Shown here in pieces: positions 8,942 through 18,106 of a DNA stretch of 64,000 nt; position 1 is the first letter of the stretch, and every line of letters starts with the position of its first letter. Source of the DNA: an uncultured Sphaerochaeta sp. (GTDB lineage Bacteria > Spirochaetota > Spirochaetia > Sphaerochaetales > Sphaerochaetaceae). The position numbers and the translations under genes are program-made. The stretch covers positions 186,001 to 250,000 of the forward strand of contig NZ_OY781873.1 of NCBI RefSeq assembly GCF_963677075.1, read 5' to 3'. The notes under the pieces are model-generated. The model was not told the origin of the DNA and searched no databases. It saw only the letters and a list, made by a program, of their open reading frames with translations.

Positions 8942-10294
8942 TTATGTAGCCGTTGCTGTTGCAACCTTGCTAAGATCCTGGGTATTGAATGCATCGCGAT
9001 CGAATTCACCAAGGGCGTTTGCAACAACGACAGAGGTCGTCAGGTCTCCGGTAACATTGGTCATGGTCCTGAACATATCCACCAGGAAATCGACACCAGC
9101 TACCAGGCCAACCGCCTCAACAGGAAGTCCGACCGTGGTGAGGGTGATAATGGTAAAAGCTGTTGCTCCCATCGGCACAGCGGCACTACCCAAGCTTGCA
9201 AATATGGAAACCACCACGATCAGAACATATTGGGAGAGCGCAAGTTCAATACCAAAGGCATTTGCTGCAAACACCGCTACCATGGCAGGGAAAATACCTC
9301 CACAGGCATCCATGTTCATCACAGCCCCAAGCGGTCCCACGAAGTTTGCCACCCTGGAATTCACTTTCAGCCTGTCGGTCATGGTATTGATGGTCATCGT
9401 CAAGGAACCCAAGCTCGAGCGGCTGGAGAATGCAAGCAACATAGCAGGGCTCGCTGCCTTGAAAAACCTGAATGGGTTGATCTTGGCCGAGAACGTAAGC
9501 AATCCGCCATATACAAGCCCAATTTGCAGCAAGCAGGCAATTACCACTGCCAATACAAACAACCCAAGCTGAGCCAACGCTGCCAGTCCTGTATTCGAAA
9601 GCCAGTAAGAGGTGAGTGCAAGAACGCCATAGGGAGTCAGTCGAAGCACAATCTTCGTCAGCTCGATCACCACCTGGAGAAAACTCTCCAACAACTGCTC
9701 AAACGGCTTGATCGCATCGCTCTTCTTTGTCTTTACGGTAATTGCGGCAACACCAATGAAAACAGAGAACACAACCAGAGGAATCATCTGCATTTCAGCA
9801 GCAGAGCGCACGGGATTGGATGGAATGAAAGCCCTGAACTGAGCAAAGATATTTCCCAAGGTATTGGGAGTACGCTCTGCGAGTTCTCCTACCACCATCC
9901 CTTGGCCAACTGCAAACAGACTACCCACCAAAAGTCCGATGATGCCGGCAAGTGTTGCTGTAAATAAGAAGAGGGAGATGGTTCTTACTCCCATTCTTCT
10001 AAGCTCATGAGTGTTGCCGAGTCTCAGCAACCCAGCAATGATGCTTGTCGGGACCAAGGGAATGATGAGCATGCGAAGCAGGTCAACATACCCATTACCG
10101 ACAAGAGCGACCCATCGACGAACCTGGGAAGAGACCGACTCCTCACCAAAGAAAAACAGGGAAAGCCCAAAGAGCGCTCCAAGCAACAAGGATACTGATA
10201 CCCTAACAGAGAATGAGAGATGCCACACCCTCTTCAGCATTACCAATGCTGCGAGCAGTACCACGAATAGTATCAACCAAAGAACCAGTCCCAT
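8942..10294 (-). CDS. tcyP: Dicarboxylate/amino acid:cation symporter, TcyP-like (L-cystine uptake)
   Basis: A 450-residue inner-membrane symporter of the SDF (DAACS) family, with many hydrophobic segments and the re-entrant serine-rich motif FSSRSSLGSLTMTINTM. The next signature reads MNMDACGGIFPAM, and the SRSS plus ACGGI combination is what the TcyP cystine-uptake subgroup carries, rather than the NMDGTALY of glutamate/C4-dicarboxylate carriers. It is therefore most likely a cystine or cysteine-derivative symporter; glutamate or serine transport cannot be excluded. It has its own promoter and a purine-rich ribosome site (AAAGGGGG) before ATG. Confidence 0.75.
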   Translation of the reverse strand: MGLVLWLILFVVLLAALVMLKRVWHLSFSVRVSVSLLLGALFGLSLFFFGEESVSSQVRRWVALVGNGYVDLLRMLIIPLVPTSIIAGLLRLGNTHELRRMGVRTISLFLFTATLAGIIGLLVGSLFAVGQGMVVGELAERTPNTLGNIFAQFRAFIPSNPVRSAAEMQMIPLVVFSVFIGVAAITVKTKKSDAIKPFEQLLESFLQVVIELTKIVLRLTPYGVLALTSYWLSNTGLAALAQLGLFVLAVVIACLLQIGLVYGGLLTFSAKINPFRFFKAASPAMLLAFSSRSSLGSLTMTINTMTDRLKVNSRVANFVGPLGAVMNMDACGGIFPAMVAVFAANAFGIELALSQYVLIVVVSIFASLGSAAVPMGATAFTIITLTTVGLPVEAVGLVAGVDFLVDMFRTMTNVTGDLTTSVVVANALGEFDRDAFNTQDLSKVATATAT

Positions 10295-10338
10295 AAGAGC
10301 CCCCTTTTACCAATTAACTATTAATTCTATAGATTTAG

Positions 10339-10368
10339 TATGATATATAAGTATCATATACCTGTCAA
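10339..10368 (-). promoter_or_regulatory. Promoter of the symporter gene with an overlapping dyad operator
   Basis: On the minus strand a perfect -35 TTGACA (10368-10363), a 17-base spacer and -10 TATCAT (10345-10340) precede the symporter by about 45 bases. A perfect inverted repeat, TATGATA-N6-TATCATA (10339-10358), covers the -10 and the end of the spacer, where a repressor dimer would block RNA polymerase. No binding protein can be assigned. Confidence 0.6.
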
Positions 10369-10437
10369 GCATCTTAGACATCCTAATACTTCTATATATG
10401 ATTATGTAATGAAGTATCGGTTACGTCAATCTTGGTT

Positions 10438-10974
<537 letters not shown>

Positions 10975-10994
10975 TCACCTCCTTGGTTCTATGC

Positions 10995-12338
10995 TTAGTA
11001 TTTGAGATCAGATGCCTCAAGCATCTTCTCAAACAACTCCCTGGCCTTATCTCTGCTCAGATTCATCAGTGGATCACTGAGGAAAGCAGAGAAGAGCAAC
11101 TCATCATCCTTGTTCCAGATTGCCTCTAGGGTCATCTCCTGTACATCACTGACCTGCCTGACCAGATTCTGGATAGCAAGCGGGGGATCACTGGCAACAA
11201 TCGGGCGGATGGAATCTTCACCCAATACCCCATTGCTCTCAACAATCCTGCCCTTGGGAAGATAACTGATCTGCCCTTCATTGGGACGATTGATATTGGT
11301 GACCATGGTCTTATCACCCATCAGGCAACGCATGATATCCACGCCTTCCTCATCAGTAAGCTCTGCCTTCAGGTCCTCATCCTTGAATACGCGCTCCCGC
11401 TTCTCCTTCGCTGTGCGCTCTCTCCAGGAATATGGAGTCCTGATCACCCCATAGGTATGCAGGTTCTCGTCGCTGGTAAGGAACCAAGGAACGAACTCGG
11501 CAAGGTGGCGATCCCCAGCGGCCCCAAGGGAACCAAAGTCACGCAAGAAACTGAGTGCAATCTTCTGGTCGCAGTCAAACCACTTCTCTTCCTCCAATCG
11601 CTTCTTGGCAACAGCAGTTCCATCACTGAAGGTAGAGGCATCCTGAACAAGCTCAATGAGACGGGGCATCAGGTCATGGGCCTTCCAAAAAGCCTTGGTC
11701 ACAAAGGTGAAATGATTCACCCCGGTAAGATCAATCTTGATCTCCCTTCTATCGGGAACTGGTACATCAAACCACTCAGCCACCTTCTCAGCAAGGAAGT
11801 TCTGGGTATGGAATACCTCATGACAACAGCCCAGTGCCTTGATCTCGGGGAATGCCTTATAGAGTGCTGCAGTGCAGAGCGTCATTGGATTGGTGTAGTT
11901 GATCACCCAGGCATCAGGACAGTATTGCTTGACTTGCTCGGCGATCTCAAAGAACAGGGGAACGGCTCGGCGAGCGCGCATAATCCCACCAGGACCTGTG
12001 GTATCCCCTACAGACTGGAGAATCCCATACTCTTCAGGGAGGACAAGGTCGCCATAGCGGCATTCGGTCTTCCCTGGTTCTATGGAGATGATTACCAGAT
12101 CACAACCAGTAAGCGCTTTTCCAATCTCATCCTCTGCGATGACGCGGAAACGACCCTCACTGTTGTTAACCTTGAACACCTTCTCTGCAACTGCCACATT
12201 GTTATGCGCAGCTTCCTTATCAATATCGTACAGAACCAAGGTACCGTGGGTCATGGTATTGTACGCAAGATCCTTCATGAACTGGATGGCCCAGAGGCGA
12301 CCACCACCTCCAACAATACAGATACGAGTCTCTTTCAT
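10995..12338 (-). CDS. Glycoside hydrolase family 4 (alpha-glucosidase/alpha-galacturonidase type)
   Basis: A 447-residue NAD- and metal-dependent GH4 enzyme. The Rossmann loop is ICIVGGGGRLW, and NYTNPM and the catalytic CHEV (in LGCCHEVFHTQ) are present. GH4 works by oxidation at C3 and elimination. The residues after the metal Cys-His mark specificity: CHEV, rather than CHS or CN(V/I)P, is the signature I associate with members acting on uronic acids (alpha-galacturonidase/alpha-glucuronidase), so a uronoside substrate is plausible here. GAGGAGG precedes the ATG. Upstream sit TTGACA direct repeats also found before the ABC importer. Confidence 0.75.
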   Translation of the reverse strand: MKETRICIVGGGGRLWAIQFMKDLAYNTMTHGTLVLYDIDKEAAHNNVAVAEKVFKVNNSEGRFRVIAEDEIGKALTGCDLVIISIEPGKTECRYGDLVLPEEYGILQSVGDTTGPGGIMRARRAVPLFFEIAEQVKQYCPDAWVINYTNPMTLCTAALYKAFPEIKALGCCHEVFHTQNFLAEKVAEWFDVPVPDRREIKIDLTGVNHFTFVTKAFWKAHDLMPRLIELVQDASTFSDGTAVAKKRLEEEKWFDCDQKIALSFLRDFGSLGAAGDRHLAEFVPWFLTSDENLHTYGVIRTPYSWRERTAKEKRERVFKDEDLKAELTDEEGVDIMRCLMGDKTMVTNINRPNEGQISYLPKGRIVESNGVLGEDSIRPIVASDPPLAIQNLVRQVSDVQEMTLEAIWNKDDELLFSAFLSDPLMNLSRDKARELFEKMLEASDLKY

Positions 12339-12402
12339 TCGATTCCTCCTCTCAGTACTCTTATTCTCCCTATCATAGTAGCAGATAAACAGCCCATGTA
12401 CC

Positions 12403-12428
12403 TTGACATTGGGTATCTTTTTTTGACA
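12403..12428. promoter_or_regulatory. TTGACA direct repeats between the GH4 and response-regulator genes
   Basis: Two TTGACAT copies start at 12403 and 12423, 20 bases apart (two helical turns), 65-90 bases upstream of the GH4 start codon. A minus-strand TATGAT (12377-12372) could be the GH4 -10. Paired direct half-sites at this spacing suit an AraC-type activator such as the regulator encoded next door. The same pair precedes the binding-protein gene. Confidence 0.5.
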
Positions 12429-12459
12429 TTTCTCCCCAAATGGTGTACTACCTTAGAGC

Positions 12460-13197
12460 ATGTATACCTTGGTAATCGTAGACGATGAAACAGAACTCCT
12501 GGAAGGGCTTACCCACTACTTCCCCTGGGAATCGATAGGATTCTCAGTCTCTGGATCCTTCACTGATGCAAGAAGCGCCCTTGCCTTCTGCAAGGACCAT
12601 CACCCAGACGTGCTCCTTACCGATATACGGATGCCCTTCATGAGTGGACTCCAGTTGATCAAGGAACTGAAGCAGTTCCCTTCCCCACCCCAGTTCTGTA
12701 TCATGAGTGCATATGATGACTTCGGCTATGCGAAAGAAGCTATCGGGTACGGGGTCCTGGAGTATCTGGTAAAACCATCCTCGTTTGAGGAGATCAAACA
12801 GACCTTTGAGAAAATCCGACACGTTTTGGACGGCTCTACACCGGCTATGGCTCCCTCCTCCTCATTTGTTCCGTCCAACCCCTTGGTCACAAAAACACTG
12901 GCGATCGTTGAGAAGAAACTCAGCAGCTGTACCCTACAGAATATTGCCTCGGAGCTTGGTGTGACTACGAGTTATCTGAGCAGGCTGTTCAAGGAAGAGA
13001 CTACCCAGAATTTTCAGGAGTATCTCTTGAGCCATAAGATGGAAGTAGCAAAACAGATGCTCACCAGCAAAGTGGGCTATAAGAACAAGGAAATAGCGGA
13101 AGCACTAGGGTATCAAGATACGCAGAACTTCTGCAGGACATTCCGCAAGTACTGGGGAACCAGTCCCCAACAGTTGAAGAAGGAACAGGGCTTATGA
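12460..13197 (+). CDS. YesN-like response regulator, receiver plus AraC-type HTH
   Basis: A 245-residue regulator. The receiver (1-120) has VDDETE acidic residues, the phospho-acceptor Asp in LLTDIRMPFMSG and the Lys in YLVKPSS. The C-terminal 100 residues are an AraC-type double helix-turn-helix (LQNIASELGVTTSYLSRLFK, then NKEIAEALGYQDTQNFCRTF). It forms a two-component pair with the following kinase (ATGA overlap) and most likely activates the divergent GH4 operon and the nearby ABC importer. Confidence 0.85.
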   Translation: MYTLVIVDDETELLEGLTHYFPWESIGFSVSGSFTDARSALAFCKDHHPDVLLTDIRMPFMSGLQLIKELKQFPSPPQFCIMSAYDDFGYAKEAIGYGVLEYLVKPSSFEEIKQTFEKIRHVLDGSTPAMAPSSSFVPSNPLVTKTLAIVEKKLSSCTLQNIASELGVTTSYLSRLFKEETTQNFQEYLLSHKMEVAKQMLTSKVGYKNKEIAEALGYQDTQNFCRTFRKYWGTSPQQLKKEQGL

Positions 13198-14867
13198 ACA
13201 AACGTATCATCCGTATCTTCTTCCGCCACAGTCTCCCCTTGGTCATTGTAGCGCTTCTCTTGGGAGGAGGAGCAACCTTGCTGACCCAGAACTTCATCAG
13301 GAGCAACTCCATCAGGCAGGCGAACCAGAAGCTTGCTGAGGTACAGGCCTACTATGATGTGATTCTTGATGAGATGGACAGCCTCTCCTTGATGTTCAGC
13401 ACCAATCCCGAGATGATGAACCGCCTTCAGCGCGTTCTCAGCGGAGGAGAGGAGGTCAACTTGGACAACTATCGTGAATTCCGTCTCATCCGATCCTTCC
13501 TTGCAGCTCCTGCCAATGCAAGGCCCTATATCCATGACATCTACGTATACTTGGACAATGCTCGTGAGCTGGTACTCTCCAGTGATCTCGCGTTCACCGC
13601 GCTCCCGTATATGGAGGACTCCTCCTGGTTCCAAACGTACAAGGAGCTTCCCTCTGAGAACCAGAGTTACTCACAAAGGGTTACCCTCAAGGAAGGAACC
13701 CCGACAGAACAACATATCATTCGTATCCTGAGGCCAATCACAAATCCGGTCAATGAACGTATAGGAGTCATCGTCCTGGACATCAAGGAAAGGTCGCTTT
13801 CAGGGGCCTACCAGTTCCAGGAGGGAGAGATACTTACGGTTCACAACCGAGACGGACAGTTGCTTTTTTCCAATCCAAGCAATCATAGGGAGTATGCTGA
13901 AGAGGACATGTACTATTTCCAAGCCTTCTCTGGGAAGTATGGTTGGGAATACACGCTAGGCATCTATGAACCAATGCTCTACCAGCTCTCCACCACCCTG
14001 CTCTACTACACCATCACCCTCACGGTCATAGCACTTCTGCTGGGTCTTTATCTTACCCACCGAACCAATCGGCAAGAGAGAAAGTTCCTTGCCAATATCA
14101 TGCAACAGCTCAGCCAGGTCGGAGATGCCGACTTCACTGAAGAACATCCAGAGAAGTATCGGAACATCTTTGATTACCTGAACCACCATGTCATCAGGAC
14201 ATTCCTCGAACAGGACTACCTCAGGTGGCAGACAGAGGCAATGGAATACCGTGCCCTGCAGATGCAGATCAATCCCCACTTTCTTTTCAACACCTTGGAT
14301 ACCATCAACTGGAAGGCGGTCAAACTTGCCTCAGGGGAGAACGATGTTTCCACCATGATCCAGCTTCTTTCAAAGCTGCTCAAATACTCGCTGCAGGTTG
14401 ATGACTTCTCCGGCGTTCCCCTCTCCAAGGAACTCGAACAGACCGAGTACTATATTCAGCTGCAACATATCCGTTTCAAGCAGGCTTTCACCTGTGAGAA
14501 GGATATCGACCCTTCACTCCTTGATGTACGCGTTCCGGCAATGCTTCTGCAGCCCATTCTGGAGAATGCATTCAACCATGGATTCCGGGAGGGTGAGCCC
14601 CTTCATATCACCATCAGAGCAACGCTGGTGGAAGACAGGATGCAGATTGTAGTTTCCAACGACGGGAAGTGCATGAGCCAGGAGGAGGTTGATGCAATCA
14701 ACCAGAGCAAGGCAGATGTACTGAAGAAAAAAAGTTCCCTTGGGCTGTTGAACATCAATAAGCGTCTGATGCTCTTCACCCAAGGGAAGTCCCCGATTGT
14801 CATTGCCAGTAAGGAGGATGCCGGGGTTACGGTTACCCTGTATCTCCCGCTCAGAAGAGAGGGATGA
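13194..14867 (+). CDS. YesM-like sensor histidine kinase
   Basis: A 557-residue membrane kinase. Transmembrane segments at about 13-32 and 265-287 flank an extracytoplasmic sensor (dCACHE-like size); the cytoplasmic part has the His_kinase motif QMQINPHFLFNTLDTI with the phospho-accepting His, and an HATPase domain with LLQPILENAFNHGF and SSLGLLNINKRL. YesM-type kinases usually sense sugars, often through the cognate binding protein. The stop codon at 14867 directly abuts the stop of the converging permease gene, leaving no terminator space. Confidence 0.85.
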   Translation: MNKRIIRIFFRHSLPLVIVALLLGGGATLLTQNFIRSNSIRQANQKLAEVQAYYDVILDEMDSLSLMFSTNPEMMNRLQRVLSGGEEVNLDNYREFRLIRSFLAAPANARPYIHDIYVYLDNARELVLSSDLAFTALPYMEDSSWFQTYKELPSENQSYSQRVTLKEGTPTEQHIIRILRPITNPVNERIGVIVLDIKERSLSGAYQFQEGEILTVHNRDGQLLFSNPSNHREYAEEDMYYFQAFSGKYGWEYTLGIYEPMLYQLSTTLLYYTITLTVIALLLGLYLTHRTNRQERKFLANIMQQLSQVGDADFTEEHPEKYRNIFDYLNHHVIRTFLEQDYLRWQTEAMEYRALQMQINPHFLFNTLDTINWKAVKLASGENDVSTMIQLLSKLLKYSLQVDDFSGVPLSKELEQTEYYIQLQHIRFKQAFTCEKDIDPSLLDVRVPAMLLQPILENAFNHGFREGEPLHITIRATLVEDRMQIVVSNDGKCMSQEEVDAINQSKADVLKKKSSLGLLNINKRLMLFTQGKSPIVIASKEDAGVTVTLYLPLRREG

Positions 14868-15713
14868 TCAGGTCTTCATTCCAGTGGTAGCAATTCCCTC
14901 AACGAAGTATTTCTGTGCAGCGAAGAAGAGAATCACCGGAGGGAGTATGGAGATCAGGCTCATCGCCATGATCTGGTTCCAATCAAACTCAGTTGAGATG
15001 TCCATGGTCATCCTCAGGCCCAACGCCACAGGATACTTGGCCACACTACTGATATAGATCAAGACATTGAAGAAGTCATTCCACGTCCAGACAAACTGGA
15101 AAACGATGACTGAGAAAATGGCTGACTTGCACAGCGGCAACAACAGATCCTTGAGAATGACAAAACTGTTGCACCCATCCAGCTTCCCTGACTCATCAAT
15201 CTCTATAGGCAAGCCCCTGAAGAACTGCACCATCATGAAATTGAAGAAGGGAAAGCTTCCAAGCATCGCTGGAACGATGAACGGCAGGTAGGTATCGAGC
15301 CAGCCAAGCTTCTTGAAGAAGATATACCGGGGAATGATAATAACCGTTGCAGGAAGCATCAAGGTTGCAATCATGATGAAGAACAAGAGCTTCTTAAGTG
15401 GAAAGTTGAACCTGGCAAACCCATAACCAACCAATGTTGCACTGATAACGGTGAATATGACCGTTGGGATTACCATCAGGAAGGTATTGGACAGGAAGGT
15501 TGAGAACCCATACTGGCCCGTCCCCGTCCAGCCGGCTGCAAAGGCACCGAAGACAGGGTTCTTGGGAAGCAATCCAATGGTTCCAAACATCTCCTCATTG
15601 GTCTTGAACGCTGCCCCGATCATCCAGAGCAACGGGTAGATCATGATATAGGCAAGGACGATCAAGAAGATATAGGAGATAATTTTTGCGGTAGGCGTTG
15701 TTTTCTTGATCAT
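14868..15713 (-). CDS. Carbohydrate ABC transporter permease, MalG type
   Basis: A 281-residue inner-membrane permease with six predicted helices and the EAA loop (PIEIDESGKLDGCNSFVILK) that contacts the ATPase. It ends with the short MalG-like tail. It overlaps the upstream permease by ATGA. No ATPase gene lies in this operon, so a shared MsmK-type ATPase encoded elsewhere probably powers the importer, which is common for such systems. Confidence 0.85.
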   Translation of the reverse strand: MIKKTTPTAKIISYIFLIVLAYIMIYPLLWMIGAAFKTNEEMFGTIGLLPKNPVFGAFAAGWTGTGQYGFSTFLSNTFLMVIPTVIFTVISATLVGYGFARFNFPLKKLLFFIMIATLMLPATVIIIPRYIFFKKLGWLDTYLPFIVPAMLGSFPFFNFMMVQFFRGLPIEIDESGKLDGCNSFVILKDLLLPLCKSAIFSVIVFQFVWTWNDFFNVLIYISSVAKYPVALGLRMTMDISTEFDWNQIMAMSLISILPPVILFFAAQKYFVEGIATTGMKT

Positions 15714-16600
15714 ATTGAATCTCCGTAGTGTACCCAGCTCTCAGAACTGCGGAACGTCAAACTGGTAAAGAATAGGATAATGGCGAACAGTATCCAGGAG
15801 AGCGCGGATGCATAGCCCATCTTGAAGAACTTGAAGCCCTGATCGTAGAGCATCAGTCCATAGAGGTAGGTAGACTTCAGTGGTCCACCCTGTGTAATGA
15901 CAAATGCACCGGTAAAGTCCTGGAATGCATTGATCATCTGCATGATAAGGTTGAACAATATGATGGGTGAAAGAGAGGGCAAGGTGATCTGGAAGAAAAT
16001 GCGTGGCCTTCCTGCCCCGTCAATTTTTGCAGCCTCATAGAGGCTGAAAGGAATCTGCTTCAGTCCAGCCAGGAAGAGCAGCATGGAAGAGCCGAACTGC
16101 CAGACTGTGACCAAGCTGATGGTCCCTAAGGCAAGGTCAGGACTCCCAAGCCAATCGATGGCAGGAATTCCCAGTACACCGATGAGGTTGTTCACGACCC
16201 CCTGGTTCATGAACAGGTACTTCCACAGTACACTGATGGCCACACTTCCTCCCAGGATGGAGGGAATATAATACAGGGTACGAAACAAGTTGATACCCTT
16301 GATTTTCTGATTCAGGATGATTGCGATCAAGAGGGCAAACCCTATCTTGAGGGGAACCGCAATCAGGACGTAGTAAAACGTCACCTTCAAGGATTGCAGG
16401 AATGTCGCGTCTGCAGTAAAGATTTTCTTGTAGTTGGCAAGTCCGAGAAATTCCGGGTCACCAAGCAACTGGAACTCAGTGAATGAGTACCAGAAGGAGT
16501 TGATCAATGGAATGAGCTGGAGAAGCAGGAACCCAATGATCCATGGCAGGATGTAGAGATATCCGATATATGTGTAGTTCTTATATGAGCGTCTTTGCAT
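15710..16600 (-). CDS. Carbohydrate ABC transporter permease, MalF type
   Basis: A 296-residue permease with six membrane segments. The N-terminus (YLYILPWIIGFLLLQLIPL) and the EAA loop (SLYEAAKIDGAGRPRIFFQI) are typical of the UgpA/LplB group. AAGGG precedes the ATG. It forms the translocation pore with the MalG-type partner. Confidence 0.85.
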   Translation of the reverse strand: MQRRSYKNYTYIGYLYILPWIIGFLLLQLIPLINSFWYSFTEFQLLGDPEFLGLANYKKIFTADATFLQSLKVTFYYVLIAVPLKIGFALLIAIILNQKIKGINLFRTLYYIPSILGGSVAISVLWKYLFMNQGVVNNLIGVLGIPAIDWLGSPDLALGTISLVTVWQFGSSMLLFLAGLKQIPFSLYEAAKIDGAGRPRIFFQITLPSLSPIILFNLIMQMINAFQDFTGAFVITQGGPLKSTYLYGLMLYDQGFKFFKMGYASALSWILFAIILFFTSLTFRSSESWVHYGDSI

Positions 16601-16613
16601 CTCATTACCCTTT

Positions 16614-16646
16614 AAAACCTACCACCCGCCATTTGGCGGATGGTAG
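16614..16646 (-). terminator. Stem-loop with U-tract between binding-protein and permease genes
   Basis: A 12-pair stem (16619-16630 with 16635-16646, loop of 4) is followed on the minus strand by TTTT. One pair is a G-U wobble only in the minus-strand RNA, so the hairpin works in the direction of the operon. It lies 11 bases after the binding-protein stop and would attenuate the downstream permeases, giving more binding protein than permease. Confidence 0.65.
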
Positions 16647-16657
16647 TATTGTACGAT

Positions 16658-17932
16658 TTACAGAGAAGCAAGTGTTGCTTCAAGATTCTTGATCAGCTTG
16701 GCAGAAGCTTCCTCAGGGGTAAGCCTTCCAAAACCGAACTCATCGATCACGTCCTGCATTACCTGCATGACTTCACTATTCATTTGGTAGACACTCTGTG
16801 GGTCACCAGCCTGGGCAATACCTTCATTGGTGGCCTTCTCTGCCATCTCTGAGATCATGCCCTTCTCAGCAAGAACACTCCGTCCGATTGCTGCAGAGGG
16901 AATACCACGTGCAAGACCCAACTTCTCGATGGCTTCAGGATCAGTGAACAGGTAGTCCATGAGCTTGATAGCCTCATCCTTGTTCTTGGAGTTGTTGTTG
17001 ACTACAAAGATCTGGGAGGGGCGCATCAGGATACCTGTGTTTACAGCACCATCCATGACAGGGAACTGACGGGTTTCGAAGTTTTCTCTAGCCCCAATGT
17101 CCTTGTCCATGGAACTTACCCAAGTCCATGCAGTTGCCATCTTGCCGTTGATCCAATCTGGATTTTCCTGGAACTTCTGATAGAAAAGTGAGGTCTGGCT
17201 GAAAGGAGCAATGATGTCCTCATCAATCCAGCGCTGGAAGTAGCGGAATACCTCAGCTCCCTGTTCCTGGGTAAAGGCAACCTGCTTGTTGCTGTCCACA
17301 ACACTTCCGGCAAGCTGTGCAACGTAAATCTCAAACCAGTAGCGAAGAATGTCAGGTGTTGCACCACTGAAATAGCGGGTGGAATCCTGGTCGTTGATCT
17401 TCTTGCCTTCACTGATGATATTCTCCCAAGTCCACTTGGTGTTGGGATCAATGCCAAAATCAGAGAGCATTTTGGTGTCTACCACAAAGGTATTGACGTT
17501 GGTTCCGGTAGGAAGACCCATCAATTTCCCCTCATAGGAGCAGTAGTTCTCAAGGAATGCTGCATCAAACTGGGAAAGGTCAACCATGGAATCGTCGATG
17601 ACAGTGAATACTTCACCCTTTGAGGAGAGCTCAGCAAGCCAAGGCTGGTCAATCTGGATAATGTCAGCAGCAGTACCGCCAGCAATCTGGGTCACTATCT
17701 TCTGGTAGTAGCCATCCCAGCCACCGTACTCGCCTTCCAACTTGACGTTGGGATTCTTTGCCATATAGGCATCCATTGCTGCAAGGGTCGGAGTATGACG
17801 AGAGTCACCACCCCACCAGGAGAGACGCAGTGTCACAGGACCGTCTTCTTTTGCAGCTTCTTTTGAACCGGCTGCAAATACTGTTCCCATTGCCAAAAGG
17901 GCGATGAGCAATAACACGAGCGTTTTTTTCAT
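16658..17932 (-). CDS. Extracellular sugar-binding protein of the ABC importer
   Basis: A 424-residue family 1 solute-binding protein (MalE/UgpB type). The signal peptide is MKKTLVLLLIALLAMGTVFA, followed by AGSKE, a mature start common in spirochaete binding proteins. The fold motif (TLRLSWWGGD..., GGTAADIIQIDQPWL) supports a carbohydrate ligand. ATG 17932 follows GGAGG at 7 bases. First gene of the importer operon. Confidence 0.85.
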   Translation of the reverse strand: MKKTLVLLLIALLAMGTVFAAGSKEAAKEDGPVTLRLSWWGGDSRHTPTLAAMDAYMAKNPNVKLEGEYGGWDGYYQKIVTQIAGGTAADIIQIDQPWLAELSSKGEVFTVIDDSMVDLSQFDAAFLENYCSYEGKLMGLPTGTNVNTFVVDTKMLSDFGIDPNTKWTWENIISEGKKINDQDSTRYFSGATPDILRYWFEIYVAQLAGSVVDSNKQVAFTQEQGAEVFRYFQRWIDEDIIAPFSQTSLFYQKFQENPDWINGKMATAWTWVSSMDKDIGARENFETRQFPVMDGAVNTGILMRPSQIFVVNNNSKNKDEAIKLMDYLFTDPEAIEKLGLARGIPSAAIGRSVLAEKGMISEMAEKATNEGIAQAGDPQSVYQMNSEVMQVMQDVIDEFGFGRLTPEEASAKLIKNLEATLASL

Positions 17933-18003
17933 AAACAAGCCTCCGTTTGTGTTTTAGGTAGCTTCAGTCTGCAGGGCTTTTCTCACGGTTGCCAGCAAGA
18001 GAG

Positions 18004-18032
18004 TTTTGACAAAGTTGTATCATCTTTTGACA
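18004..18032. promoter_or_regulatory. TTTTGACA direct repeats upstream of the binding-protein gene
   Basis: Two TTTTGACA copies start at 18004 and 18025, 21 bases apart, 74-100 bases upstream of the binding-protein start codon. Sequence, period, orientation relative to the gene and distance all resemble the pair upstream of the GH4 gene. They are likely binding sites of the YesN-like regulator. Confidence 0.5.
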
Positions 18033-18106
18033 TCCAGGGAAAAGTATTTCCACGTTGACGGGTGAGTCAAACCCGAGTAGGGTACAGGAAACGAGGAGAA
18101 ATCACC

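Noticed and set aside
9230..9967. 245-codon frame antisense to the symporter gene
   Set aside because: Its residue composition (many Gln, His, Arg) is the usual product of reading a membrane-protein gene backwards.
11457..12488. 343-codon frame antisense to the GH4 gene
   Set aside because: It mirrors a clear GH4 coding sequence, has no family features and no ribosome site.
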